From: CAYQQR01 sp964420035 | GTDB lineage: Bacteria; Bacteroidota; Bacteroidia; Bacteroidales; SM23-62 | Length of the DNA: 64,000 bases | Direction: 5' to 3' | Assembly: GCA_964420035.1 (NCBI GenBank) | Contig: CAYQQR010000001.1 | Coordinates: 1-64,000 of the forward strand | Shown: piece by piece, positions 8,477 to 17,108 of the stretch | Layout of the letters: each line of letters opens with the position of its first letter | How positions within the stretch are numbered: position 1 is the stretch's first letter | The notes under the pieces: generated by a model | Databases searched by the model: none | Seen by the model: the letters and a program-made list of their open reading frames with translations, nothing else | Told to the model about the DNA's origin: nothing | Program-made: the position numbers and the translations under genes

Positions 8477-9169
8477 ATGAAAGTAATCGATATTAAAAAG
8501 CTTGAAAAGATCTATAACGGTAGCGGAGTCGAAGTACACGCTATACGCGGCATTGATCTTTCCTTTGAAGAAGGTGAGTTCGCTGCCATTGTGGGTCCTT
8601 CGGGTTCCGGTAAGACCACCCTGCTGAATCTGCTGGGCGGCCTGGATAAGGCTACCAGGGGAGATATTACCATTAACGAAACCAAAATCCAGGAATTGAA
8701 ATCTTCCGACAGGATCGACTTCAGGCTGTACAACATTGGCTTTGTTTTCCAGGCTTATAACCTCATTCCCGTTCTGACGGCCAAAGAGAACGTAGAATTC
8801 ATCATGCATTTGCAAAAGTGGTCCAGAGAAAAACGGGAAAAGCGGTCTATGTTTCTCCTGGAAGCCGTAGGTCTGACAGACCGGGCCAACAGCCGGCCCG
8901 CCAAAATGTCGGGGGGACAGCAGCAACGGGTAGCGGTGGCAAGGGCCCTGGCTTCCAAGCCTAAATTTATCCTGGCCGATGAGCCCACGGCCAACCTGGA
9001 TTCCAAGTCAACGGAAAACCTTCTGGATATCATGGAAAAACTGAACCGGGACGAGAAGATCACTTTTATCTTCTCTACCCATGATGCAAGGGTGGTCAAA
9101 AAGGCCCGCCGTGTAATTACCATTGAAGACGGTAAGGTGATCGAAGATAAACAATTGAATAAGTCTTAA
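8477..9169 (+). CDS. ABC transporter ATP-binding protein, LolD/MacB type
   Basis: A 230-residue nucleotide-binding subunit with Walker A GPSGSGKTT (40-48), Q-loop in FVFQAYNL, signature SGGQQQRVAVARAL, Walker B FILADEPTANLD and the switch His in STHDARV. Length and sequence fit the LolD/FtsE/MacB subgroup, which drives mechanotransmission-type permeases. It energises the two preceding permeases. Confidence 0.93.
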   Translation: MKVIDIKKLEKIYNGSGVEVHAIRGIDLSFEEGEFAAIVGPSGSGKTTLLNLLGGLDKATRGDITINETKIQELKSSDRIDFRLYNIGFVFQAYNLIPVLTAKENVEFIMHLQKWSREKREKRSMFLLEAVGLTDRANSRPAKMSGGQQQRVAVARALASKPKFILADEPTANLDSKSTENLLDIMEKLNRDEKITFIFSTHDARVVKKARRVITIEDGKVIEDKQLNKS

Positions 9170-9184
9170 TTCCTTTTGGCCCTG

Positions 9185-10351
9185 ATGAAAGACAAATATC
9201 GATGGATAATTCCTTTTCTTTTTGTGCCCCTGACGGGATTCAGCCAGGAGAAGAACTGGTCCCTGAACGGTTACCTGTCCAACATCCAGTCGGTGTTCTT
9301 TGAAGATATCGATGATAAATGGTACCGGGATGACTTCATTCACAACCGGCTGAATTTTTTTTGGTATCCCGGGGATTCCTGGACCTTCAGCCTGCAGATG
9401 CGCAATCGTTTCCTGCATGGCAACCTACTGGAAAACAAGCATATAAAGGAAATGTACAATCAGGATAACGGCTGGCTTGATCTAACCGAAAATGTAGCAG
9501 AAGGTTTTTCCTATGCCCTCAACCTTTCCATTGACCGCCTCTACCTGGAGTATTATAATAATGATCTTTCCATAAGCCTGGGCCGGCAAAGGATCAATTG
9601 GGGCCAGACCTTTGCCTTTAACCCGAACGACATATTCAATGCCTATTCCTATTTTGATTTTGACTACGCGGAACGTCCGGGAAGCGACGCTCTCAGAGTG
9701 CAGTACTACAGCGGTATGGCATCCAAACTGGAAGTGGCGGCAAAGCTCGACAGTGCCGACCGGCTTACCCTGGCCGGATTGTACCGTTTTAATGCCTGGG
9801 GTTATGACCTGCAATTCATAGGGGGATATTTTGAAGAAAGTGATTATTTCGCCGGTCTGGGCTGGTCGGGTGATATAGAAGGAGCCGGTTTTCGTGGAGA
9901 GCTGACTTATTTTCATCCCAGGGAACAATTCGAGGACAGTACCGGGATATTGTTTGCATCCTTTTCGGGCGATTATATTTTTCCAAATTCCCTGTCGCTT
10001 CAGGGTGAAATATATTATGCCGGTTCAACCATGGATCTCTCTGGGGGTGGTTTGTTCCAGTTCAACACGGGGGCAATGAATATCAAGAATATTGCCCTGA
10101 GCGAATTCAATATTTTCGCCTCTCTCAGTTATCCCTTCACACCCCTTTTCAATGGCAGTTTTGCCACGATGTACTTTCCTGATAAAAAGGGCTATTTTGC
10201 CGGTCCTTCCCTGGAGTATTCCATCAGTCAGAATATCGACCTGACTTTTTATCTGCAGTATTTTAACCTGGAATATGAAAACATCCTCAGCGGTGAAAAA
10301 GACCGGCTGAAAGCTTTTATAAGCTACCTGCGTTTACGCTGGAATTTCTGA
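9185..10351 (+). CDS. DUF1302-like outer-membrane beta-barrel protein of the ABC operon
   Basis: An exported protein of about 388 residues. The ATG at 9185 gives a clean signal peptide (MKDKYRWIIPFLFVPLTGFSQ); a TTG three codons upstream is also open. The mature part is rich in alternating aromatic/polar strands and ends in LRLRWNF, as outer-membrane barrels do. The segment SLGRQRINWGQTFAFNPNDI resembles the GRQxxxWGE motif of DUF1302-type barrels. Those are often found with LolA-fold DUF1329 proteins in lipid or hydrocarbon transport loci. It is 15 bp after the ATPase gene, so it probably forms the outer-membrane end of the same machine. Confidence 0.72.
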   Translation: MKDKYRWIIPFLFVPLTGFSQEKNWSLNGYLSNIQSVFFEDIDDKWYRDDFIHNRLNFFWYPGDSWTFSLQMRNRFLHGNLLENKHIKEMYNQDNGWLDLTENVAEGFSYALNLSIDRLYLEYYNNDLSISLGRQRINWGQTFAFNPNDIFNAYSYFDFDYAERPGSDALRVQYYSGMASKLEVAAKLDSADRLTLAGLYRFNAWGYDLQFIGGYFEESDYFAGLGWSGDIEGAGFRGELTYFHPREQFEDSTGILFASFSGDYIFPNSLSLQGEIYYAGSTMDLSGGGLFQFNTGAMNIKNIALSEFNIFASLSYPFTPLFNGSFATMYFPDKKGYFAGPSLEYSISQNIDLTFYLQYFNLEYENILSGEKDRLKAFISYLRLRWNF

Positions 10352-10369
10352 GCTTCCGCGAATTATTTC

Positions 10370-10405
10370 TAATTTTGTATTCTTTCCGGGTTAAAGACCC
10401 GAAAG
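10370..10405 (+). promoter_or_regulatory. Promoter -7 box and 5' hairpin before the ankyrin/phosphatase gene
   Basis: TAATTTTG at 10370-10377 matches TAnnTTTG exactly. Just downstream, 10382-10405 can form a stem (CTTTCCGGGT arm against ACCCGAAAG, one bulge, loop TAAAG). Its 3' arm contains part of the purine-rich ribosome-binding region before the TTG start at 10416. Promoter probable; a regulatory role for the hairpin is speculative. Confidence 0.45.
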
Positions 10406-10415
10406 GAAGTCGCCG

Positions 10416-11915
10416 TTGAGAAAGAAGATATTCCATATACTGTTTTTCCTCCTTGTCCCTGTTACCTGCGGCCTGGTCTATGCTCATAACTCTGCCACCG
10501 ACAGCAGTGAGCTGGTACATGCCATTTATTCGGGAGAACGGAAATTACTGGAGCAAGTCATTCAGGATGTACCCGACCCGGACAGAACCGGAGATTTGGT
10601 AAGCCCTCTATTCCACGCCATCAGGGCTGAAAACAAGTACGCTCTCAAGCTGCTGCTCGAAAAAGGCGCTAATATCAACCAAAGGGATTCATCGGGAATG
10701 ACCCCGCTGATGCTTGCCGCCAGGATAGGGCACAGGGGAACCGTACGTGTTCTTCTTAGAGAATATGCCAATGTTACCCTGAAAACAAAAAACGGGATGC
10801 GGGCCTATGATTTTGCCATTCGCGCCCAAAACCTGGATATCGCTTCCAAACTGAAACAGGAATACGAAAAGCATCTCCCGGACATGCAGGATGGGCCCCA
10901 TGTTCAGTGGAAATGGAACGACCGGATCAAGGTCCTGTACCTGGTTCATGATTCCACAAAACAAATTGCCCGGCGGATCAGGATGCGGTTTAGTGCCGAC
11001 ACCAATTTTTTCGAGTTCCGTGGGTACGGAGCCGATACGAACCGCTACCGGGTCCATGAAAACCCCGGGATCCCTTCCGCCCAATTCGAAATGCCCGAAA
11101 AACTGATGGTTATCGGAGATATTCATGGTTGTTACGACAGTTTGATCGTGCTGCTGCAAAAACACCGGGTTATCAATAAGGCACACCGGTGGATCTGGGG
11201 ACAGGGCCATTTGGTCTTTCTGGGGGATATTTTTGACCGCGGGGACAAGGTAACCGAGGCACTTTGGTTGATCTATTCCCTGGAACACCAGGCAGAACGG
11301 TCCGGGGGCAAGGTTCATCTCCTCCTGGGCAATCACGAGATACTGGTTCTCAACGGAAATCCCAATTATCTTTCGGAAAAGTATTACTACCTGACAGAAA
11401 AGAACGAGTTCCCCTATGATGCCCTTTTCGGTATAAAGACCGTACTGGGAGAATGGATCAGGACAAAAAACACCCTCATTCGCGTAGGGGATCTTCTTTT
11501 CGTTCATGGCGGCATATCCCCGGAAGTGGCCTCCAGGCAAATGGACATCGATCAAATCAATGATCTTTTGCGCTTCTTCCTGGAACACCCCGGCAGAAAG
11601 AATTACAATCCCGAGATCAGGGCACTGCTTCTCGGGAAAAAAGGTCCTTTCTGGTACCGGGGCTTTGTGGAATCCAACCACGATTATGAAAGGCTGGACG
11701 CTGCATCATTGGAAAAGATCCTGGATCAGTACCATGCCGAGAAGATCCTGATAGGCCATACCAATGTCAACCGGATCCAAAGCCTGTACAAGGGAAACGT
11801 AATTGCCCTGGATGTGCCTTTCTATACCTGCGGTTTCTCCATGCAGGTTCTCATGATCGAGAACAACCGGTTTTATACCATAAATACCCGGGGCGAAAAG
11901 CATATCTTCCCATAA
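10416..11915 (+). CDS. Exported ankyrin-repeat PPP-family metallophosphatase
   Basis: A 499-residue protein with a signal peptide (MRKKIFHILFFLLVPVTCGLVYA), ankyrin repeats at about 30-145 (TPLMLAARIGHRGTVRVLL is the clearest) and a C-terminal calcineurin-type phosphatase. Metal-binding motifs are complete: GDIHG (234-238), GDIFDRGD (about 271-278), GNHE (305-308), a later VHGG and a GHT. The spacing and GDIFDRGD wording match Shewanella-like PPP phosphatases, which dephosphorylate phosphoproteins or small phosphoesters. The start is TTG, preceded by GAAAGGAAG. It has its own probable promoter and is followed 47 bp later by a CotH-like putative kinase. The substrate is unknown; location is predicted periplasmic. 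Confidence 0.85.
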   Translation: MRKKIFHILFFLLVPVTCGLVYAHNSATDSSELVHAIYSGERKLLEQVIQDVPDPDRTGDLVSPLFHAIRAENKYALKLLLEKGANINQRDSSGMTPLMLAARIGHRGTVRVLLREYANVTLKTKNGMRAYDFAIRAQNLDIASKLKQEYEKHLPDMQDGPHVQWKWNDRIKVLYLVHDSTKQIARRIRMRFSADTNFFEFRGYGADTNRYRVHENPGIPSAQFEMPEKLMVIGDIHGCYDSLIVLLQKHRVINKAHRWIWGQGHLVFLGDIFDRGDKVTEALWLIYSLEHQAERSGGKVHLLLGNHEILVLNGNPNYLSEKYYYLTEKNEFPYDALFGIKTVLGEWIRTKNTLIRVGDLLFVHGGISPEVASRQMDIDQINDLLRFFLEHPGRKNYNPEIRALLLGKKGPFWYRGFVESNHDYERLDAASLEKILDQYHAEKILIGHTNVNRIQSLYKGNVIALDVPFYTCGFSMQVLMIENNRFYTINTRGEKHIFP

Positions 11916-11962
11916 ATAACTATTATTACATGGGATAAACTTAATTTTACGGCGAAGAGCTT

Positions 11963-13015
11963 TTGAAGGTTATGATCCCCAGACCGGTATTCATATGGAT
12001 GGTCCTTTTCCTGATGCTGATTTCCTGCCCCCGGCTCAGGTCCCAGATCATCAGTCCCGTATTTACTTCAAATGAACCTTTTAAAATAACCCTGGTCACC
12101 GGTCTGAAAACCCTGATCGACGATGTGGATGAGGAACAGAATTATCATGATGCCCTGATCAGTTACACGGATGAAGATGGAGAACCGGTTTCCATACCGG
12201 TAGAGGTCAGGAGCCGTGGACATTTCCGTAAAGATCCCGGAAATTGTGATTTTCCCCCGATAAAGGTCCGCTTTCCAGAAGAATTGACCGGGAATACCGT
12301 TTTCAGCGGAGTGGACGAACTGAAGATGGTCACCCATTGCAGAACCCGCCGGTCCGTCTATGAAAATTACCTGCTTAAGGAATACATGGCTTACCGATTG
12401 TATAATCTTTTTACTAAAGAAAGCTACCGGGTAAGATTGCTGGATATTACATTTATCGACCGGCAGGGCAGGATGGATCCCATTGAAAAATATGCATTTT
12501 TTATTGAGGGTTCCGGGGAAATGGCCCGTCGCAATGGTGCCGAGACCATAAAGATCATGAATGTCCAGCAGGAAGATGTACATCCCCAAAAGATGACCAC
12601 CCTTTCCGTGTTTCAATTCATGATCGGAAACACCGACTGGTCGGTACCGGGCCTTCACAACATTAAACTCATACGCGATTCACCGGGCAACCCCCCCGTG
12701 GCGGTTCCCTTTGATTTTGACTGGACCGGCATAGTCGATGCCCATTATGCGACCCCCAACCCCAAATTACCCCTCGAGTCGGTCCGGGACCGCCTGTACC
12801 GAGGATTGTGCAGGGCCGAAGGAGAATTTCTTATGGAATTCGTTCGCTTCCGTGAAAAAAAAGAGGAGATCCATGCCCTGATCCGGGATTTTACCCCTCT
12901 TGAAGAAAAAGAAAGAGAAAAGATCCCGGAGTATATTGACGGTTTTTATAATATCCTTGATAATCCCAGGGCGGTAAGAACTTATTTCTATAAATCCTGC
13001 CGCGGCAAAGACTGA
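11963..13015 (+). CDS. Exported CotH-like putative protein kinase
   Basis: A 350-residue protein with a hydrophobic signal segment (FIWMVLFLMLISC). The start may be the TTG at 11963 or the ATG at 11972. I read it as a divergent CotH-type kinase fold. VEVRSRGHFRK followed by PPIKVRF resembles the N-lobe of CotH. The C-lobe has D225 in GNTDW, H232-N233 in GLHNIKL and D251-F-D253 in VPFDFDWTG, which fit the catalytic-loop and metal-binding positions. CotH kinases act on extracytoplasmic proteins. The family call is from motif pattern only, not alignment. Its 3' end overlaps the convergent lycopene cyclase gene by 28 bp. Confidence 0.55.
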   Translation: MKVMIPRPVFIWMVLFLMLISCPRLRSQIISPVFTSNEPFKITLVTGLKTLIDDVDEEQNYHDALISYTDEDGEPVSIPVEVRSRGHFRKDPGNCDFPPIKVRFPEELTGNTVFSGVDELKMVTHCRTRRSVYENYLLKEYMAYRLYNLFTKESYRVRLLDITFIDRQGRMDPIEKYAFFIEGSGEMARRNGAETIKIMNVQQEDVHPQKMTTLSVFQFMIGNTDWSVPGLHNIKLIRDSPGNPPVAVPFDFDWTGIVDAHYATPNPKLPLESVRDRLYRGLCRAEGEFLMEFVRFREKKEEIHALIRDFTPLEEKEREKIPEYIDGFYNILDNPRAVRTYFYKSCRGKD

Positions 13016-13701
13016 GCCCTGCCGTACATTTTCTGAAATTTCTCGTACAAAGTAACGTTCATCAGGATCAACAACATCCCGTAGACCATATCTTCAACAG
13101 GTATGGTGAATATCCTGACAGACAGGTTCTCGTTATTATTGTACCAAACCACCTGCTCGTCTATGAACGAACCCGTAAGGATACCGTTTACAAACATAAA
13201 GGGGAACAAAACCACCAGATAGCTGAAATAAAACCGTCCCATATAAGGACCCCTGATTACGAACAGCTGAAGCAAAAGGAAAATGACAGTAAAGAGAAAG
13301 GTCCAGAAGGTATAAAGCCTTCCTGTATTCATGATCATGAACAGGCCCAATACGAAAATTATTGAGAAGGTGATGTACTTGCTGGCCGGGCCCAGAAGAT
13401 CCTTTTTGATATAGGCTTTGAAGACATCATAAGTGAAAACACTGGCATAGGGAATGGTGAAAAAGAATAACCATTCCTCCACGGGTAAGTTGATGAGGTC
13501 AATGCCCGATAAATACCGCTCATTGAAACCCCATACGCCCTTAGCCGCGAAAATCACGTCCCAGGCAATAAAAAAAGTACCCGTTATCAGGATGCCCGGG
13601 AAAAGATACTTCCATCGCTTATAAAAATAAACCTTCCTGTCAAAGCTGAGCAGAATGGTTGGAAGTACAGCCAGGATATTAATCAAGAGGTATGTATACA
13701 A
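12988..13701 (-). CDS. Lycopene cyclase, fused CrtYc-CrtYd type
   Basis: A 237-residue integral membrane protein with about seven spans. It contains two homologous halves, each with the PxE motif of heterodimer-derived cyclases: NLPVEEWLFFFTIPYASVF in the first and FTIPVEDMVYGMLLILMN in the second. Such proteins cyclise the psi ends of lycopene to beta-ionone rings, giving gamma- and/or beta-carotene. It is the last gene of the minus-strand carotenoid run, 6 bp after crtZ. Confidence 0.87.
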   Translation of the reverse strand: MYTYLLINILAVLPTILLSFDRKVYFYKRWKYLFPGILITGTFFIAWDVIFAAKGVWGFNERYLSGIDLINLPVEEWLFFFTIPYASVFTYDVFKAYIKKDLLGPASKYITFSIIFVLGLFMIMNTGRLYTFWTFLFTVIFLLLQLFVIRGPYMGRFYFSYLVVLFPFMFVNGILTGSFIDEQVVWYNNNENLSVRIFTIPVEDMVYGMLLILMNVTLYEKFQKMYGRAQSLPRQDL

Positions 13702-13707
13702 CCTTAC

Positions 13708-14166
13708 TTAATATTTTGGTTCAATACGTTCCTTTACATTGAAATAACGCCAGGGGATGACCAGGATAAAACCGTAATTGGCCCTGCCGGAATGATGATC
13801 GCTATGGGCGGCGATAATACCCCTGAAATACCAGTTATTCGCGTTATCCAGAAGATGCAATCTGCGGTGCACCAATACATCATGCAGCAGAAAATACGCG
13901 ATCCCATACAGGGCGATTCCGATACCAAGCCAAAACTTAAGGTCCATGCCGGAAAGAGAGCCGGTAATGATCAGGATGATGCTGGGTACAGCAAACATGA
14001 GTGCAAAAAGATCATTCCATTCGAATCGTTTCTTTTGAAGCATGTGATGATCCTTATGCAGGATCCAAAGAAAGCCGTGCATGACATATTTATGGGTGAA
14101 CCAGGCCACCACATCCATAAACAGAAAGGTTGCCAGGGCAATCAAAACATAAAAATACCATTCCAT
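13708..14166 (-). CDS. crtZ: Beta-carotene hydroxylase, CrtZ type
   Basis: A 152-residue membrane-bound di-iron hydroxylase of the fatty-acid hydroxylase superfamily. The histidine clusters are complete: HKYVMH (25-30), HKDHH (37-41), HDVLVHRRLH and HSDHH. It adds 3-hydroxyl groups to beta-ionone rings (beta-carotene to zeaxanthin). Position between the cyclase gene and crtB supports this role. Confidence 0.92.
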   Translation of the reverse strand: MEWYFYVLIALATFLFMDVVAWFTHKYVMHGFLWILHKDHHMLQKKRFEWNDLFALMFAVPSIILIITGSLSGMDLKFWLGIGIALYGIAYFLLHDVLVHRRLHLLDNANNWYFRGIIAAHSDHHSGRANYGFILVIPWRYFNVKERIEPKY

Positions 14167-14175
14167 TTTTCAGAG

Positions 14176-14706
14176 CTATTGGTTTATTATCTTTTTCAAT
14201 TCTCGTTTTTCCCGATCATTAAACGGGCCTGAATATAACAAGGTCTCAACAATTTTGTTTATAAAATCACGATCATATTGTGTGCCGGGGTTCCCGCGGG
14301 TCAAATAATCGAACAGAAACGCCGCGTCCTCATCAATGTTGTCGTATTGAAGTATGCCCGGGATATGGAGCTGTACCTGAAACCGCAGGTACCGTATTTC
14401 CATGTTCCCGGGTTCCTTGCTCAAAGCGGATTCGATTTTTGCCTTGCCCCGGTTAAAATAATCCAGTTTGTTGAATGGTCCCCGAACACAATCCGCCATC
14501 ATGGCCTCTGAGGTTCCCTGATAAGCCAGCAATACCGCGTTCTTATCCAGTTCCTTTCCATTCAGTTCTTCGTAAAGGGGCCTGATGTCACAAGCCTCTT
14601 CGGTCCCCTCGAAAAAAAGTCTCCTGGCCTCCCCCAGGGAAAGAAGCTGAGCGGAAATATTATTCATTATTAATAATTTGAATAATAACGATATAAAGAT
14701 TTTCAT
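14176..14706 (-). CDS. Small exported hypothetical protein in the carotenoid operon
   Basis: A 176-residue protein with a short signal-like N-terminus (MKIFISLLFKLLIMNNISAQ). The rest is predicted helical and resembles a TPR-like array with EARRLFFEGTEEACDIRPLY and KAKIESALSKEPGNMEIRYL. No catalytic motif is seen. It overlaps the crtB stop by 4 bp and lies 9 bp before crtZ, so it is translationally embedded in the operon. It may be an assembly or localisation factor for pigment enzymes (inference). Confidence 0.7.
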   Translation of the reverse strand: MKIFISLLFKLLIMNNISAQLLSLGEARRLFFEGTEEACDIRPLYEELNGKELDKNAVLLAYQGTSEAMMADCVRGPFNKLDYFNRGKAKIESALSKEPGNMEIRYLRFQVQLHIPGILQYDNIDEDAAFLFDYLTRGNPGTQYDRDFINKIVETLLYSGPFNDREKRELKKIINQ

Positions 14707-15539
14707 ATTAACCTTAACTTAAATATAATGACGGACCGGATAAGAAGCATATATTTTCTGAAATTGGAGATCCGGATCCTTCTCTTGATCACTTCAGATG
14801 CCGGGATATTTCTTATTTTCCTGAAGAGAGCGTAATAATATACATAAGACAGGTAAACACCCAATCCCACGGAGGGCGGCAATTCCCTGATCCCCCGGAA
14901 CCCTTCCTTGAAATCGGCGTCGATCTCTTTTTCGATGATCTTTTTCTTTTCTTCTCCGAACTCTTCCACAGGTGAGTGGGAAAAATAATCTCGTCCAAGG
15001 TGATAATAATCGGCCTTCAGGTCCCTCAGAAAATTGATCTTCTGGTAGGCTGCTCCCAGTTTCATGGCCCGTGGTTTAAGTTTCCGGTATTTTTCCTGAT
15101 CCCCTTCGCAGAAAACGGAAAGACACATCAATCCGACAACTTCAGCGGAACCCAGCACATATTCGTCAAATCCTTCCCGGTCATAACTGTTCTCCTCCAG
15201 GTCCATCTCCATACTTTTCAGAAACTGGTCGATGGCAAACTTCTCGATCTTATATTCATGGACCACATGCTGGAAACTGTTCAGAATGGGGTTCAGACTT
15301 ATGCCTTCCTCAACGGCATCATAGGCATCCTTTTTAAAATCCTCGAACAGCTTTCTTTTATTGTACTCGTGAAAGGTATCAACGATCTCATCGGCAAGGC
15401 GAACAAAACCGTAAATACCATAAATAGGTTCCCTGTATTTCTTTTCGAACATTTTAATCCCCAGGGAAAACGATGTACTGTAGAACCAGGTTGTTAATTT
15501 GCTGGTTTCTTTAGAGATGGTATCAAAAATGTATTTCAT
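14703..15539 (-). CDS. crtB: Phytoene synthase
   Basis: Condenses two geranylgeranyl diphosphates to 15-cis-phytoene. From the ATG at 15539 the N-terminus reads MKYIFDTISKETSKLTTWFYSTSF as the family does (the frame is open 11 codons further, into crtI). Both aspartate-rich motifs are present: LADEIVDTF (DxxxD) and NFLRDLKADYYHLGRDYF. It lies 7 bp after crtI. Confidence 0.93.
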   Translation of the reverse strand: MKYIFDTISKETSKLTTWFYSTSFSLGIKMFEKKYREPIYGIYGFVRLADEIVDTFHEYNKRKLFEDFKKDAYDAVEEGISLNPILNSFQHVVHEYKIEKFAIDQFLKSMEMDLEENSYDREGFDEYVLGSAEVVGLMCLSVFCEGDQEKYRKLKPRAMKLGAAYQKINFLRDLKADYYHLGRDYFSHSPVEEFGEEKKKIIEKEIDADFKEGFRGIRELPPSVGLGVYLSYVYYYALFRKIRNIPASEVIKRRIRISNFRKYMLLIRSVIIFKLRLI

Positions 15540-15546
15540 TGGAGTA

Positions 15547-17019
15547 CTATTTGAATTTCTTTCCAATTTCATTTGCTACCACTTTCCCCGAGATCAGGCT
15601 CGGTGGGACTCCGGGTCCCGGAACGGTTAACTGACCGGTATAATAGAAATTATCCAGTTTGGAATTCTTCATTTTGGGCTTGAATATGGCAGTCTGTAAA
15701 AGTGTATTGGCCAAACCGTATGCATTCCCCTTGAATGAATTATAATCTTCGATAAAATCACTGTAGGCATAAGATCGCTGGTAGATCACATGGGGCCTTA
15801 TGGATCCCTTGCTTATCTTCTCCAGGCGGTCAATAACCAGATCGTAATAGTGCCGCCTGATTTCGGGAGTATCTTTCATTCCCGGTGCCACGGGTATGAG
15901 CACAACAATATTTTCCTTGTTTCCCGGTGCGGCGACGGGATCGGTCTTTGAAGTACAGGAAACATACAATGCAGGATTGTCGGGCCATTCAGGTTGATCG
16001 TAGATCTGACCGGCATGTCTCAAAAAATCGGCATCAAAAAACAGGTTATGATGCAAGAGGTTCGGTATCTTTTTATCAACGCCCAGATAAAAAATGATTG
16101 AAGATGGGGCCATGACCCTTTTGTCCCAATATTTTCCGGTATACACGCGCGCGTCGGGAGGCAGCAGATTTTGCTCTACATGGTGGTAATCCGCCCCGGC
16201 AACAAACAGGTCCGCTTCAAAGGAATCCCCGTTGAGCTGGGCCGATCTGGCCCTTCTTCCTTCTGTCTGGATTTTATCCACTTCCGATTCGAAGACAAAT
16301 TTTACCCCCATTTCCCGGGCCAGCTTTTCCATGGCTTTCGGTATCTCGAACATACCGCCCATGGGATACCAGGTCCCCAGCACCAGATCGGCATAGTTCA
16401 TCAGCGAATACAAAGCCGGTGTTTTGGCGGGGGTCGCACCCAGAAAGATAACCGGAAATTCCAACAGTTGCCTGAGGCGCGGGTCTTTGAACATTTTTTG
16501 TACCGATCGTGAAAGAGACCGGAAGACATCCAGGCGAAACAATCCATTCAAAAAATCCAGCCGGATTAGTTCGGTAAAGGATTTACCGGGCAGGTGGACC
16601 ATCTTGCCGACGCCAATCTTATACTTGAATTCGGCCTCTTTCAAAAATTTTCCAAGCTTTTCCCCGCTGCCGGGTTCCACCTTTTCAAAAGTTTCATAAA
16701 GCGCTTCCTTACTGGCCGGAACATCCAAGTAGTCATCCGGACCAAAATACACGCGGTACCCCGGATTGAGCCTTTTGAGTTCGTAATAGTCGGAAGTCTT
16801 TTTTCCAAAATCTGCGAAATATTGATCAAAAATATCGGGCATCCAGTACCAGGATGGTCCCATATCGAAAAGAAACCCTTCAGCCTGAAACATCCGGGCC
16901 CGGCCGCCTGAAATTTTGTTCTTTTCAAGAACCGTCACATCAAATCCATCCTTAGCCAGATAGCTTGCCGCGGAGAGACCCGATAAACCAGCTCCTATAA
17001 CCAGGACCTTTTTAGACAT
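15547..17019 (-). CDS. crtI: Phytoene desaturase (CrtI-type)
   Basis: A 490-residue flavoprotein that desaturates phytoene to lycopene. The N-terminal FAD-binding GAGLSG (9-14) and the VLEKN ribose-binding strand end are intact. The C-terminal carotenoid-desaturase signature appears as NFYYTGQLTVPGPGVPPSLISG. It is the first gene of the minus-strand cluster and is divergent from the CruF-like gene, with an 89-bp AT-rich intergenic region holding both promoters. Confidence 0.94.
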   Translation of the reverse strand: MSKKVLVIGAGLSGLSAASYLAKDGFDVTVLEKNKISGGRARMFQAEGFLFDMGPSWYWMPDIFDQYFADFGKKTSDYYELKRLNPGYRVYFGPDDYLDVPASKEALYETFEKVEPGSGEKLGKFLKEAEFKYKIGVGKMVHLPGKSFTELIRLDFLNGLFRLDVFRSLSRSVQKMFKDPRLRQLLEFPVIFLGATPAKTPALYSLMNYADLVLGTWYPMGGMFEIPKAMEKLAREMGVKFVFESEVDKIQTEGRRARSAQLNGDSFEADLFVAGADYHHVEQNLLPPDARVYTGKYWDKRVMAPSSIIFYLGVDKKIPNLLHHNLFFDADFLRHAGQIYDQPEWPDNPALYVSCTSKTDPVAAPGNKENIVVLIPVAPGMKDTPEIRRHYYDLVIDRLEKISKGSIRPHVIYQRSYAYSDFIEDYNSFKGNAYGLANTLLQTAIFKPKMKNSKLDNFYYTGQLTVPGPGVPPSLISGKVVANEIGKKFK

Positions 17020-17108
17020 TGATTTTTAAATGATTGAATCTCAAGTTATGAATTTAAAAAAACAAAAATCTATCAATTTTTGTTTAATTTGATCCGATCA
17101 TAACATCT

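Noticed and set aside
10689..11681. 330-codon minus-strand open frame opposite the ankyrin/phosphatase gene
   Set aside because: It is fully antisense to a gene with complete phosphatase motifs; its translation is Pro/Gly/His-rich with no recognisable domain.
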